From Liolophura sinensis (taxonomy: Eukaryota; Mollusca; Polyplacophora; Chitonida; Chitonidae), in assembly GCF_032854445.1 (NCBI RefSeq), contig NC_088299.1:14813608-14873607 (forward strand): a DNA stretch of 60,000 nt, read 5' to 3'. Below the pieces are notes generated by a model that searched no databases, was not told where the DNA came from, and saw only the letters and a program-made list of their open reading frames with translations. Position 1 is the stretch's first letter, and every line of letters begins with the position of its first letter. Positions 38,351 through 51,200 of the stretch are shown piece after piece. Both the position numbers and the translations under genes were made by a program.

Positions 38351-39975
38351 TATAGCAGGGTTCCCACCCCTCAAAAAATAAAATTCACAACTATTTCCAA
38401 ACCTTAAGTTCAAAATTCCAAGCCCATAATCAACACTAAAAGATTGTTTTATTGCTATCTCTTTAGCATTGTAAACCTGCAACAGCTGGTATGACATTTT
38501 GACCATATCTGGTATGCACTTTCTCATTTCTTAGGACTAAAATTCAACTTTGTCACAAATTTGGGACCAGGTATATAGCACGACTGACTGATACGTGTTT
38601 ATGCTACATGTACATTCAAAAATATTGCAGTCTTATGGGTGGAAGAAGACAGAAATCTAAGAAAATACCAACCAGTGGCAAGTTTCTGTCCACTTATGGT
38701 CTGACAATAATAGGATCCAAAACCCTCAAGTTGGCGTCTCCTGTCTATTGTTTAGAGCATATTTATAATTACAATTAAAAGCACTTTTTGTTTCACTTAC
38801 ATCATTTTCACTGGAAAGAAATCGAGCCATCAGATACAAAGAAATAATTTGCCACCAACTTTGACATAACTGAAGGAAATTCCTCGAAAAAAGCATACGA
38901 TTTCTCAGAAGTTGCAAAGTTTTGTTATATTTTACTGTAAAGTTCTGTTCATAGTCTTAAGCTTTTAGTTTCAATTCTGCTGTCAGTCTCACATGATTTG
39001 CTTTAGCCAAGAAACCAAATAAAACAGTTCACGACACACATTCACATTTATGTCTTTATCAACTAATTCTCTTGACAAAATGTGGTGAACAATCATCTAA
39101 ATTATTTCTGACCTTGGCTAAATTAAATCTGCACATGAAAATGCTCCCCCAGGGCCTAATCTGGCCTCAGAAGGGCATGGGGTGGAACCACCGGTGAATG
39201 GCATCTCATTGTTGAATATTTTGATTCTCATACATTTTTAAGGGCCTTGGTTCCTACGGTTGACCTCCACCACATGTGCACACCACAACACGTACCTAGC
39301 CCGAAAATTCAGTCTGAGGATGGCTTGTATTTACTGATATGTGGAGAACTCTGCCATCCCGGATGACATGTGCATCTGATCATCACAATGTATCATAGCT
39401 ACCCCAGACCATCATTAAAAAGTTGGTTGTTGTGGGTAATAAACCCTGTTTGTGGAAGACAAATCAGGTTGGTTGGCATTTTCCTGTCCGCATAATCTGA
39501 ATGCTAATTGAATTATCGCGGGTCCAATTTTCGTCACCTGCTTCGGTGCATACATTTCCGATTTTAAATGAATTCGGGCTGTTTCGTTTTTTTTTGGGAC
39601 GCAAAGGGCACTTTGAGGGAACAGCAGCGTCCGGTTGTCGGACCCTGAGAAGGGCTGGATTAGGCCCTGACCATGCATTTCATTCTTGCAGTGTGGACAG
39701 TCACCAATCAGGATACATGTACGAATTTAGTTTTGTTGTCAAACGATGTTATTGGTGAACTTATAATGCATAAGTCACTTTTGTTTAAAATTATCCCTTT
39801 GCAGATATGTATCCACAAAATACTTACGAAAGGGACTGTAAATAATATTCAAGGCCCATATTTAATTTTTCCAAACCATGAACCAAAATTCCATATTGGT
39901 TCAAGGCCTTGTGGGTCATAAATAAAATTCAAAACCATTTCCCCCAATTCCAAACCGCGTGGGAACCCTGCTATA
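38351..39975. mobile_element. 1.6 kb DNA element with 17-bp terminal inverted repeats
   Basis: TATAGCAGGGTTCCCAC at 38,351-38,367 is repeated perfectly inverted at 39,959-39,975. Both ends continue into similar AAATTC / TTTCCAAACC-type subterminal sequence. CAGGGTTCCCAC ends resemble non-autonomous DNA transposons of hAT-like type, but no 8-bp target duplication is evident (only TATA, which may be part of the inverted repeat). The internal ORFs do not match a transposase I know. Confidence 0.65.
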
Positions 39976-41760
39976 TGTACGTAACTTCACCAGGAAATAG
40001 AGTTAAAAGGTTAAGGGTTTCACAATTGAGAAGATGATTGAGTGGCTCACACAACTAGGATAGAACAATGGAGCGTTGACTATGTTCCAAAGGGGATTGG
40101 GATTGAGGAGGGGAAGAATTCTTCTGCTATTGCCACTATAGATATAAATGTTCCCCACAGGCTTGCATCACAGTTGATCGCCAATTTTAAATGTAACAGT
40201 ACCCTTTATCCGATGTGCCAATAATGCATGCTGAAGATAATGCATGCTGAAGATAATCCATGCTTGTCTCATCACAAAACCTGCCTTAGGACAGTATCGG
40301 CGTGTCATCTTCTGCCTTGTACTTCCTGCACCAGGAAGTCATTTTAAAATTCAAAGGTAATTCCCCTGACACAGAAATCTGTCTGAACCTGCAGCACTGT
40401 CGCATGTAGAATTTCTCCATGGAACAGTATTACAGGAAAAGCTTCACAGGCAACAAGAAATTTGAGAAATGATGATAATAAATAATATATCATTATTTCT
40501 ATGCTCTTCTACCTACCTACCTGGCCAACATCACTCTCACAGCAGAGGGGTGAAGCATATCTGTAGTATATCAACTTTGTTATTTCCCAAAGTTCTTATT
40601 TTTTGTATTGTCTGTGTATGTACTATGTTGTCTTGTTTATTCATTTGAATGACTTTAGTCTGATATTTTTTAATAAATTTGATCGACAAGTGGGATAAAC
40701 ACCTGCGAGAACCCCGTACTTCGAAATAAGAATGTTCCAAAGCAAGATTCTCTGAATTTAGATGCCTTGATGTTCAACACTGTAAGCAGTAGAAAAATTC
40801 AAAGTATAACAGAATTTTATCATTCGTCACAGATGGCTTTAAAGGAACAGCAATATGACTGCCATTCCAAGACGGACATGATCTTTGCCAGGAGAACTGA
40901 TCTCCTGAAATCAAGGTGTTTTATGACCTAAGAAGTGTGAAAGCCCAAAGCTTGTGTAGCAGTTGCCTTTCATTACACACACACTTCCAATAAATGTATG
41001 AATGCATGGAATATAAATCTGCATATCACAACCTTAAAATTCACATCTGCGCCTCCACCCATCCCCCACCCCCCATTCAAAAAAGGCACTTTAAAAGCAA
41101 ACTTCTTTTGATGCCAACACTTTCACTTTCCCACTAGCAAATAATCCTACCTTCCAAGCAGCTGACCTATTAACCATCCACAGAAAGCCAAGCAAATTGG
41201 ATGTTTTTGAATTCTTCAGATTTATCTGATAAACGCTGAAAGACCACTTCTAATTGCTAGATTCAGCCAAACTTTCAAAATTATATGACTATTCTCCAAA
41301 AAAACACTAGCTTAAAACTGAGCCGATATGGACTTGAACCTACCACCTTTGCCACGCAGGAAATAGGTCAAGTGGTGTTGTACCGAACCAGGTAATACTT
41401 AGTCCAATTTCCTGTGCACATTCATGAGCTTGCATGGGTCATGTCCCAGAAATAAATACATCACTTCACTCTACTATCCTTTGTAACACCTATGACGCAC
41501 ATCTATTTATAGCCATGTCCTATATTACACATCAAAGGCCGGTTCAAGGGAACTCACTGGACAATTCAATCATACTTATGTGGGTCAACAAATTTGTGAC
41601 CTAGTTCCAATTAACTATATTCTTCATCAATGTGAGTGAGAACATTGTGTAGATTTCTGGGCATGACCAGAAATAACTGGCAAGAAAAGGTGAGAAAATG
41701 GCTGCCTGCACAAATTCACATACACTGGGCACCATTCCAGATTTTGAAATAGTCTTATGA

Positions 41761-42030
41761 TTTTTTTTTTTTTTTTTTTCATTGGTGTTTTACACTGTAC
41801 TTAAAAATATTTCACTTATATGACGGCGGCCAGAATTATGGTGGGTGAAAACCGGGCAGAGCCCGGCGGAAACTCACAACCATCCGCAGGTTGCAGGCAG
41901 ACCTTCCCACGTACGGCCGGAGAGGAAGCCAGCATGAGCTGGTCTTGAACTCACAGCGACCGCATTGGTGAGAGGCTTCTGGGTCACTATGCTGCGCTAG
42001 CTCGCTAACCGACTGAGCCACAGAGGCCCC
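41761..42030 (-). mobile_element. tRNA-derived SINE, near full-length copy
   Basis: A T19 tract and CATTGGTGTTTTACACTGTA open the tail. ATGACGGCGGCCAGAATTAT, CGTACGGCCGGAGAGGAAGC and the head (CTCGCTAACCGACTGAGCCA, then GGCCCC) follow. On the minus strand the head reads like a tRNA A box (TGGCTCAGTCGGTTAGCGAG). Confidence 0.88.
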
Positions 42031-42134
42031 GAAATAGTCTTATGAATAGCCTGAATGAAAGAATCCTTACACAGTCTGATTAACTCACAATACAGCTACA
42101 TATAGTCCATGTTAAATTTTCAATTGCTCTTTAA

Positions 42135-42262
42135 TATCCACAAGTTGCTGGAAGATCTTCCGATGTACGGCCAGAAAGGAAGGCAGCATAAGCTGGACTT
42201 GAACTCACAGCTACCGCATTGGAGAGAGGCTCTAGAGTCATTGTGCTAACCATGTAGGCCCC
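42135..42262 (-). mobile_element. SINE fragment (head half)
   Basis: This copy begins at CACAAGTTGCTGGAAGATCT and runs through GTACGGCCAGAAAGGAAGG and GGACTTGAACTCACAGC to GTAGGCCCC. The tail part is missing. It sits about 100 bp from the copy at 41,761. Confidence 0.75.
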
Positions 42263-43547
42263 ACACACACATGTATGTGACAATTATATTGTTTACTCAA
42301 AGTTACACGGTACACCCCCCGCCCCCCTCCCCCAAAAATAAATGAATCAAAATGAAACTGTCAAATCTACAAGGAAGGCTAAACAAAACTAGCTTTTGTC
42401 ACTTTTCATCCATTGAACAGATTTTTGTCATTTTCTTTACCCACAGAAAACTTGAGATAGTGTACACACTGTAAAGGAAATCTTATCCACATGGAAGGGT
42501 TGCCCTTGATACTAGATTTTCATCACATTTTTGGATTGCCTGAAATGCGACATCCACAGATCTTTTGGTGCTATACAAGAAATACTAAACCCTTACCCGC
42601 CCATCACTTCTATTGAAAGTCTCTGTACTCTACTGGACAGGTAACTGACAGAATGCTTGATACCTTTGTTGTGGTTACTCAATAACAGGATTGTAAATGT
42701 CTACCGCCTGGTCGAGATTTGAGTTTCCTCGCTGAGAGGCAAATGGCTGATAATGATGTTCAACATTTTAATAACTTGTCCAATGCAGAGTTTTCAAAGA
42801 ACACTGACAGAGAAGTCTGCGTTCAAATATGTATATCTCTAAGAAGTCTCACAGATGAGGATAATCTTTCTCTTCATACATCTTTGCGACACTATGAACC
42901 AAATTAAAAACTATAATAAAGGAATACACGTGTCTTATTTAATTTCTCTCGCAGCATCAACAAAATATCTGCAAACATAAATCTAGAAAAGAAACAAAAA
43001 TCTCATTCTTGTCAAGAATGTGTAATTTAAATTAAAAAACACAACCAGAAATTATAACACCATTTAAACATAATAGTTTAAAATAACGACTCTTTCCACA
43101 TACTAAAGGTAAGGACCTTGTGAGCATGTCCAGACAACAGCTACAATGCTGAATGCCTTAGCTGTACAGGAACAGGATCTTTAAATTGAAAAACTAAGAA
43201 TGAAATACAGGACATAATCTTAAATTCTCAGTACAGTAAAATAAAAACAGCCAAGGTGTTCAAATCTGCACATTTCACATATACATCCACAACTTTCAAA
43301 CCGTTATTGTCCCCACAACAGTTTGAACACAAGCTAGTTGCTGTGCACGTTCTCCTGGTGATCAATGTAAGCACTTATTTACCTTCAATCAAACATAGCG
43401 GACATTCTTTCCAGTTAACGCTATAAATAACACCAATGTTAATATTTATTAACACTAACACATATAAAACAGGAAAGTCCATAGTAATAATAAAGAACAG
43501 AAAGGACTACAGACAGACAAGTAACTAGAACTAAAGAGACAACTTAC

Positions 43548-43800
43548 ATTATGTTTATGATCACGAGATGTGAAAACCAAAACAAAGAAAGGATACTGCA
43601 TTTTTCATCTCTGATTCATACCCTCTACTGGCTTCACATTCTCCTCGTTCTTCACAAATAACTCCACAGATTTTTCAATCTGTATTCCCTATGGTAAATA
43701 TTCCTCACAGGTTTGAATTACGTGGGATCAATTGAGAAAACTAAAGCGAAGAACGTCGCTCATTTCCCGTAAACATGACAGGCTCCTGACGACATGTTTG
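43548..43800 (-). promoter_or_regulatory. eIF4G: candidate eIF4G 5' UTR exon and start region
   Basis: A strong minus-strand donor GTAAGT lies at 43,547-43,542, just inside the CpG-richer stretch that ends the eIF4G side. No long ORF ends at it, so it would be non-coding leader spliced to a coding exon near 33.9 kb. The upstream limit is a guess and there is no transcript evidence. Confidence 0.35.
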
Positions 43801-44262
43801 ACCTGGATGGCGGGTCACCACCACTGCGCACAATCCGCACGCAACCCGGGAAAAGCGCTAACTCAACTTATACAAGCTCCACTAACTTGACAGCCGCACA
43901 CACGCCAACAGCAAAATATACCCGAAAGGCAACCACTAAAAAAACTAGTAGTCCCACTAAGTTCCAGTTAATAAAAGGCCAGATTAAATTGCTATTTCAG
44001 ACACGACAAAGCATAATTTGGGCAAAGGTATTGCCCGCGACCTGGCGTCCACGAGGCCGTTTAGTCATGTGAGCGTACAGTGCCATGTTCACGACGCATT
44101 CCTAAACAGACCCCGCCTACACGGCAAAATAAGCCACCACTTGTCCAAACCAAACGTAAATATCACGTAATAGATGTCGAAATACGATATATTTGACCAA
44201 ATGGAATGATATATGCCAACTAATCGTCACATGCAGAAAATAAAACGCGCTGTATAAAAACA
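43740..44262. promoter_or_regulatory. CpG-richer divergent promoter candidate
   Basis: CG dinucleotides are clearly denser here than in the surrounding AT-rich DNA (for example around 43,800-43,860 and 44,030-44,110). The stretch separates the minus-strand eIF4G leader from plus-strand exons with a GTAAGG donor at 44,523. That layout fits a shared bidirectional promoter. No TATA element was identified. Confidence 0.4.
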
Positions 44263-44522
44263 TGTCTGCAACGACACATGTCTGTCCAAAAGCCGGTAGA
44301 CAGATGCCGGCATGGCAGTTGTTACGAACAAGTACAGCGTGGTGCCAAGTGTTTTCTCCAAATTTTCGACTTACCTTTCTTCAAAATACAATTGGAACGG
44401 TGCTCAAAGGATACTGTGATATACTTCTTGCTGGAACAGGGCCTGTTAGCTGTACTGGTGGCGATGACGATGATTTTCCTCTATTCATTTCAACGTGAAA
44501 GGGAAGGAAATGAAGTCCTTAG
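44262..44522 (+). other. candidate first exon of the plus-strand gene, or of a small unknown gene
   Basis: This stretch ends at a good CCTTAG|GTAAGG donor. It holds several overlapping ORFs. One of them (from 44,278) ends with a hydrophobic segment LLAVLVAMTMIFLYSF, so a small membrane protein is possible. The next good acceptor with a known exon is at 48,049, so it may equally be the non-coding leader of the SLC66A1-like gene. I recognise no protein family. Confidence 0.3.
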
Positions 44523-46137
44523 GTAAGGACCCTTACGAAGCTTGTTTCCAAGCTCTGTCTCCTGTGTACCAAAAGAAAAATGCCATGACTGGAATGTTTA
44601 TATATTAAACTTCCATACTTACTACATCACACTGCTTCAAAGATCAAATAAAGTGAAGGATGGACAAGGATTTTTTAAGCAAAAAGGCAATATGGCTACC
44701 TTTACTGGAGTAAAGCAAGGAGACGGCTTCGTGTGTTTCCGTGATGCTGTCGGAACATTCCGGCAAAGGTCAAAGGACGGATGCATCAGACCACATGACT
44801 AAAGCGGAAAAAAGACGAAGGGGTGTTTGAAATGTTATTGACGCTCCTCATAAATGAATCTCAGAATAGTTTACTTTGATTACTTTGACCCTACTTTTAT
44901 TACTGAAAGGTAAGAATGACAGCTATGTGCACTACTCCGTGTGTTCTGTTACGGAGGTCAAACAGGGGTATGAATGGCACGGCGTTGTAGCTGTCCAGTA
45001 CAGTCATTCTCATTTCTCAGTGTTGATCATTTCACAAACACGTAAATCTGTTATCGTATATACATATGTTTCAGATGTTCAGCTACCACCAAGCTTGGTC
45101 AAGTTTGGTCAAGTTTGCAATTGTTGCTTGTCATGGTTAACATGTACGATGTCCAGTGGTCCTTCAAATAACACAAAACTCAAAAGCAAATAAATGAACT
45201 ACAGTGAAATTACGAAGTAGATGAACTCAAACAAAACAAATCTATAGTAAGTAGCAAATTTAGCCCCAGACCTCGGTGTAAGGGTGGCTTTTATATACTG
45301 ATATGCGGGGACTGCTGCGCCTAACCCCATATTGAAAGATCAGAGCTGAGATCCTTGGCTAGTCGCAAATATGAGAAAAACATTTTCAAAATAGATTGTG
45401 TTTTTATAATTGTGATCTTACACAGTTATACATCCTAGCCCATCTGCTAATCAGCAGGGAACAACTTTTGTAATAAAGATGGGAAGGATGTCTCTCATTC
45501 AAATTACTACTTGCAGAAACCATCAACAGTACTGATAGATATGAATAGCGCTTAACACAAAAAGTGTGGGAACATTACCGCCAAAAACATGTTCTCGTAA
45601 AATTAACACAGGATGACAGACGATAAACATTGGTGACAGCTGCTGGTTATATGGTTGATGTTAACATCAGCTATCTCTGGTTGACATCATTGGTCAAAAA
45701 TAGGTTTGCTCTTGGCGAACTGGCCCAAGGTGGAAATTCTGCACTTTGCAGCTTATTATTTTGAAGGTAGGTCATAATTAGTTGGAGAAAATTCTTTCAT
45801 GTAATACAGTTAATACTAATGCAAGGGTAGGTGTTTTTATTTGCAGTTTTAGAAATCATTATAATGTCTCCCTTCAGTGGATATTTATTTATATATTTTG
45901 ATTGGTGATCTTCAGTGAATAACTAACTGGATAATGGTCTTGTCTTGTAAATGGTATGAAACACATGGTGATGGTTCCATATCGGCATCAGACAGGGAAT
46001 CCTCCAGATTGCCCATCTTCAAGTGTACTGATTTTAATTATTCAAAGGCAAGACATTTTTGAATGAGTAGTTCGAGTAGAAAATTTGTAAAGGTCAATTT
46101 TGTGTCAGATTTGTGGGTGTGGACATAAAGTTTTACT

Positions 46138-46330
46138 ACTGTAATTCTTCAACCTTTTCGCTATTTGCATAGTGTTTATTTAGAAATATTCTGCAAGCAT
46201 TATTCTGTGTAGACTGGTAAAAGTATACTTTTTGTGAAGCTCTGAAATTGGCCAATCCAACCAATGTAGTTTTGACTCCAAAATCATGCAAAATGTGCAT
46301 AAATTGCTCTGAAAGGTGCTTTTTCATACG
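46138..46330 (-). repeat. roughly 190-bp dispersed repeat, reverse copy
   Basis: The reverse complement contains TTTCAGAGCAATTTATGCAC, AATTTCAGAGCTTCACAAAA, GTCTACACAGAATAATGC and AGGTTGAAGAATTACAGTA, matching copies 1 and 2 along their length. The 65-codon ORF here is chance. Confidence 0.65.
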
Positions 46331-47045
46331 CAAAAAGTTTGAGGAATTAGGGTAAATGCAGAGTCAGGATCATATAATGGCAAAAAAAACACCATATTGG
46401 TGCCCTATTGCTTACAACTGTAGTAGAAAGCAAGGAACTGGAACTATGCTGGGTTTATCAGCAGCTACATCTACAGGTCATGACCCATTAAGACAAATCA
46501 TATGACTCACAGAAGAAGCCGCTGATTGTCAGGTGCCTGACAAAGGCCCAGTGGTTTAGTCTGGGTACTCTGGTTTCCTCAACTTGATCACCATCATTTA
46601 TGGGGTAAGTGAACAATTCTTAAACACAAATGAAAAAAGTAAATATATAGGAACAAGTACATCTACAATGTAGCACTTTTGTATCAGTATGATTAAAGAG
46701 ATGCAGTAATAGGTATACATTTATTGAGATATGCAAGACAAGATTTCTTTCACACTGTTACCAGAATAGTTTAATACAACATTTTAGAAAAATGCATAAA
46801 CTACTTATTAAAAGTTCTCTGTTTTTTTTGAACCGCATTGTCTGAAGTCAGTCTTTTGATTTTTATGACCTTTTTAGTTTCCATGTATTAACACTTATCT
46901 CCATACTGTTTTTGAACAGTTGAACTGTGTAACAAAAGCGATAGGCTGTTCCTGAACCATTTTCAGAAAGTGTTCTGGAGAAATATTTGGCCCTCATGGT
47001 GAAATCATTCTTTAATTTAGAAAGTGGTGGCTGACAAGCTGACAT

Positions 47046-47119
47046 GGTCATTGCGCCACACTGATGTGCTAACCCTCTCTGCCACGGAGAACCCATATAT
47101 ATATATATATATATATATG
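47046..47119 (-). mobile_element. SINE head remnant followed by a (TA)n tract
   Basis: GGTCATTGCGCCACACTGAT, GTGCTAACCCTCTCTGCCAC and GGAGAACCC match the SINE head region. An alternating AT run of about 25 bp follows at 47,094-47,119. Confidence 0.5.
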
Positions 47120-47820
47120 TAGGCTCTATAAATACAAAATTGAAGCACACAACACAACATTTGATAGTTCAAGTCCGGTAATGATTGAAGAAAGCTATAT
47201 GAAATGAAATGGAAGCTCTACTACTTTAACTTTTCATTCTTGTGGTCTTAAAAATCATAATAAATCAATGTATGTGTATAGGTTTGTTGGGTTTCGAGTT
47301 CCAGAAAGTGCATGATACATGTAAATGTTTCCGAGATGCTCATCCAAACAGCGCTAGAAACAAGACATGGGTCACAGATTGGTTAGATGCACTCTGAGAG
47401 TGGCACTGCAGAAGACTTAGCTTTTTTTAACAGGGACTCTTGAATGATGTTGTACTTCCTTTGACTATGGTCTGTTGTAGGTAACTACAACTTTTGATAT
47501 CATGATAACTGTTCACCCTTAGGCCATCCTTAGAAGTTAAATCGAAAGAAATTAACATTGTGAGAAAAATGAAAAAAAAAAAAAAGAAATTTCATCAAAA
47601 GTCCTATAAAAACTTAAAGGCCTTTTTTGATGGTGATTCAGGTTTTAAAAAGATGGCCTGAACTTTCCCTTGATGGTGAACTGTCTTGTTTCATTAATAT
47701 TATTTTCTAGACATTTTTTTTTCTGGTACACAAAGTTGATAAGCTTTAAGAGAATATTGAGCGTTGTTACTAAGCTTGAGATTGCAAGCATTGTTTATAA
47801 AAATGTTTTCTGGTTTTCCT

Positions 47821-47925
47821 GTGGGTTTCCTGTGGGTTTCCCCCGGGCTCTGTCCAGTTTCCTCTGACCAGAATGCTTGCTTCCGTCGAGTATAGCGTAA
47901 AACACCGATCAAATAAATAAATATG
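47821..47925 (+). mobile_element. SINE tail fragment, plus orientation
   Basis: GTGGGTTTCCCCCGGGCTCT is followed by GTATAGCGTAAAACACCGAT and CAAATAAATAAATA. This is one of two copies in plus orientation. Confidence 0.7.
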
Positions 47926-48048
47926 TTTTCAGACACTTTTATCATACACATGCACACTGAACAGGGAAGGTCATATTATAATGTAACAGCTGTCTCTGCC
48001 TGTGCATAAAGAAAAATAGTGAGAAAGATGGGATTTTCTTTCTTTCAG

Positions 48049-48260
48049 ATCTGAAAAATGCCAGTCCCTTTGTACCCAATGTATTTGGAGACACCTTACT
48101 CCTTCAAATACACGAATCTAACCCCAGCGATAACAAACTGTACAGGAGGCGTTGTGTGGATCCACAAAGTGCTTGGCGAATGTGTGCTGACCAACCGACA
48201 GTATGCATCAGTTATCTGTGGACTTGTCTCCCTTCTTATTTGGATGACAGTCGGCTTTCC
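48049..48260 (+). CDS. SLC66A1: SLC66A1-like exon 1 (start codon at 48,058)
   Basis: A strong acceptor (TTTTCTTTCTTTCAG) precedes ATCTGAAAAATG; the ATG at 48,058 has A at -3. It encodes MPVPLYPMYLETPYSFKYTN, sites NLT and NCT for N-glycosylation, then IHKVLGECVLTNRQYASVIC, with the first membrane helix GLVSLLIWMTVGF. The donor GTGAGT leaves CC, completed to Pro by the next exon. Confidence 0.88.
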
Positions 48261-51200
48261 GTGAGTACCATTTCCTGAAGCTGATTTATTTATTTATTTA
48301 CTTGATTGGTGATTTACGGTCTATTCTGGTCTATTTGAAGCTAGTAACATGTTTTATATGAAGCTTTTCCACCAATTTAGGGAATCAGAATTTTGTTAAT
48401 CTTGTTTAAATATTTATTGAGTATGTTCATGCTTAAATAAAATTTTTGATTTAACAATTTTGTACAAATGAAAACAGTTGACCTGCTTACTGTTTTGTAG
48501 GCAGATCTACAAAAATTGTCGCAACCCGGCAGGCCTGGAGGGACTGTCTCTTCTGTTTGTAATTCAATGGCTTTTAGGTGATAGTACAAATTTAATAGGA
48601 TGTATTCTAACAGAGCAGTTACCAGTGCAGGTAAGATTGCATACTCCTCACAGTGCATGCATCGCTCTGTACTTTTCACTTTACATCACTGCCACTACTA
48701 GCAAATTTTCTACAGAAATCTTGAACAACCCCGAGGTCACTGGGGTCACAGTGATGAGGCAGGAAGTGATGTCTGAAAACACAAACAGCTTTTGAGTCTA
48801 ACAATTCGTTATACTCATGCATTCTCTTTATCTAGAGCATGTGCAACATGATTCTAACCAAAACCTAAAACAATTTTATTGATGAATGGTGATGAAATCA
48901 TTCCACGGAAGGGCACAGTCTGACAGGTGTTGCGGCTAAGCCTAAACCAGCCCACATATATCTCAAAGGCTCCGAAAGGTTAAACTTGTCTCTTGGTGGC
49001 AGTGATGTAAAGCGAAAGGTAGAGAATGACGCATGCGTCGTACGGAGTATGGTAAGATTGACCGTTCTGAATGAACTAGCCAGTTCCTAGAATAACCAAG
49101 GGGAGGTAACCAATCTTTTGGAAATTATCTCCCCTTAAAAGGCCATCACATACGATGTAATGTGACTTTGGTCAGAATTATTTAAATTCAATCTAGTTTT
49201 TATAAATCAGAATTAAAGTGATATTTGTGCACATGTTTTTCTGAACTGTTTTTTGTTGAAATATATGTACTGTAAGTCTGCATGACTAGGCTAAATCAGC
49301 TGTGGAAGCTGGATTATTACAGAATGGTACCTGAGATGGTTTAGAGAGAATCTAGTAATTCTGGTAACATCTAAATCTGGAATAAGTCAAAATACAATCT
49401 AGGACACATGGGATATGGGCTCAGACCCATTCTTAAATACTCCCAACTGGGTATTTAGAGATTTCCCGCTCTCACCAGTTTTGCACCGAAAAAGACTATA
49501 GTTCATTACAGGTCACTAGTCTTTCACTAACACACTGTGGATATCTGTACATCGCCGGTGGGATTTCTCTTCCCCATAAAACTGGCCAAATAAAGTTGAA
49601 GTCTTTCCAGTTTTGCTTTCTTGCTAGGTAAACCGAAATCAAATGGGGAATTGTGTATAAGCAAGGCCTACAGTAGTACATATTCATTTGTCACCCAAGC
49701 TCCTTGTTTTGAAAATTTACAAACTGTTCAAAATTGTACCTGTTGTTATCTGCGAGTATGCATTCTGAGGCTCATTTGCATAAATTTTGTTGATATATAT
49801 TTTCAGACGTACACAGCAGTGTATTACGTCTCTGCTGATCTCGTGCTATTGTCACAAATCATCTACTTCAAAACAAAAAAACATTTATCAGAAAAAGGAG
49901 CAAGGTTTGTATAGCATTATATAAATTAATACCCTGTAGGTGTGCCAGTAAATTTCTGAAATTTTTGTTTTTTCATGGAGTAAAATTTGTCACATCACTT
50001 GCGCTACTTGTAACAACTCAGGCTATTATGGGGCTTACGGAAGTCAAACCCCTTCCTCAAAGGGATTTAGTTTTAACATTCTTTTTATGGTTGTTGGTAT
50101 ATGTATGTAGTTTTATGGTCCAAGCCAGGTTCAAGGTTTGGTTGGAGAACTAAATGTGGCGTTGTCATATTTGCACATTGGTTTGTCTAACAGTGTTTTC
50201 AAGTACTCACTTTGTGAAAAACAAAACTTTGGGGTTCGAGTCAGCTGCACCGTCCTACATTTGTTAAATTTACTTGTCCTCAACAAATAACAGCATGCTT
50301 GGTCTTATGTCACACATGGAAAAATTTGTAAGAAACTTGCTAAATGTCAGTGGTTTACATAGGCTCTTAATCTGATAATTATCTAAATGAAAAAATTCAA
50401 GTCAAATATTAAATAAATATATGCATACATAATAAATGGGATTCCTGTGTAAGGGACTCTGTGGTAATGTTCCTCCATTCTGATCTCCACAAGAAGCAGT
50501 GCTGAACAATTCACCTGGTGATGTACCCAGAATTATTCTGTGTATATCAGGGATTTTTGCAGTATCCACCTTATGGGCACTCTGGGGGCATGACACCTTC
50601 TCCCCGGACCCACCAAGAGTTCAGATCACCAGGTTCCCCGCTGACGAACTCTTCTGGCAGCTGACCAACATAACCTCAGACATACACACGTTTTTAAGGT
50701 ATACCTGATGTTGTTGTTCTTAAATGACAAGCAGGGATAGATAATCCACACTTGTCCAGCTTAGTCTTTATAGAAAGAAACCCTAGAAAGTAGATATTAT
50801 TGTCTATTATATTGACCAAATAATGCTTTGTAGGATTTAATTTAGGACCATTTACTTCAAGCACTTTTTGTTTAAACCATTGTTTATGGTTTACTTGATT
50901 TTTGTTATATTGTAGGGTGCTCTGGATATCACTGGTTATGTGATAGGGGTCATCTCTGCGTCATTCTACGTTGGTGCTAGAGTTGCTCAGATCTATAGAA
51001 ATGTGAGTGGGACTTCTTAAATTTATGATAACAAATGTTCATTGTTTGTTCCAACCAGAACCACAACATCAGCAAAACTCAGTAATCATAACAGTCGCCC
51101 CCGATAGCTCAGTTGGTAGAGCGTCTGCTTCGGGGGCAGTAGGTCCAGGGTCAATCCTGGGCCGGGAAACATGAGGAGGTTCGTCACGGATGAAATTATA

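Larger units (their letters stand above)
33908..43547 (-). other. probable first intron of eIF4G with repeats
   Basis: No coding exon can be supported here. It holds a C22 run (34,581-34,602), an (AT)n tract (36,953-36,993), a G-run (about 38,180-38,196), SINE pieces and the 1.6 kb inverted-repeat element. A CpG-richer patch lies around 36,240-36,760. Whether this is truly intron depends on where eIF4G transcription starts. Confidence 0.5.
44523..48048. other. intron or intergenic stretch before the SLC66A1-like gene
   Basis: There are no recognisable exons. ORFs at 44,542-44,802 and 44,876-45,193 are of chance length and unmatched. It contains the reverse copy of the 190-bp repeat, SINE remnants and a (TA)n tract. 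Confidence 0.5.

Noticed and set aside
44542-45193. Plus-strand ORFs at 44,542-44,802 and 44,876-45,193
   Set aside because: They have no recognisable family, no supported splice links, and a length expected by chance in this AT content.
51095-51170. Functional tRNA-Pro gene
   Set aside because: The acceptor arms do not pair, the T loop is one base short, and no CCA-adjacent terminator T-run follows. It is better read as a SINE head.
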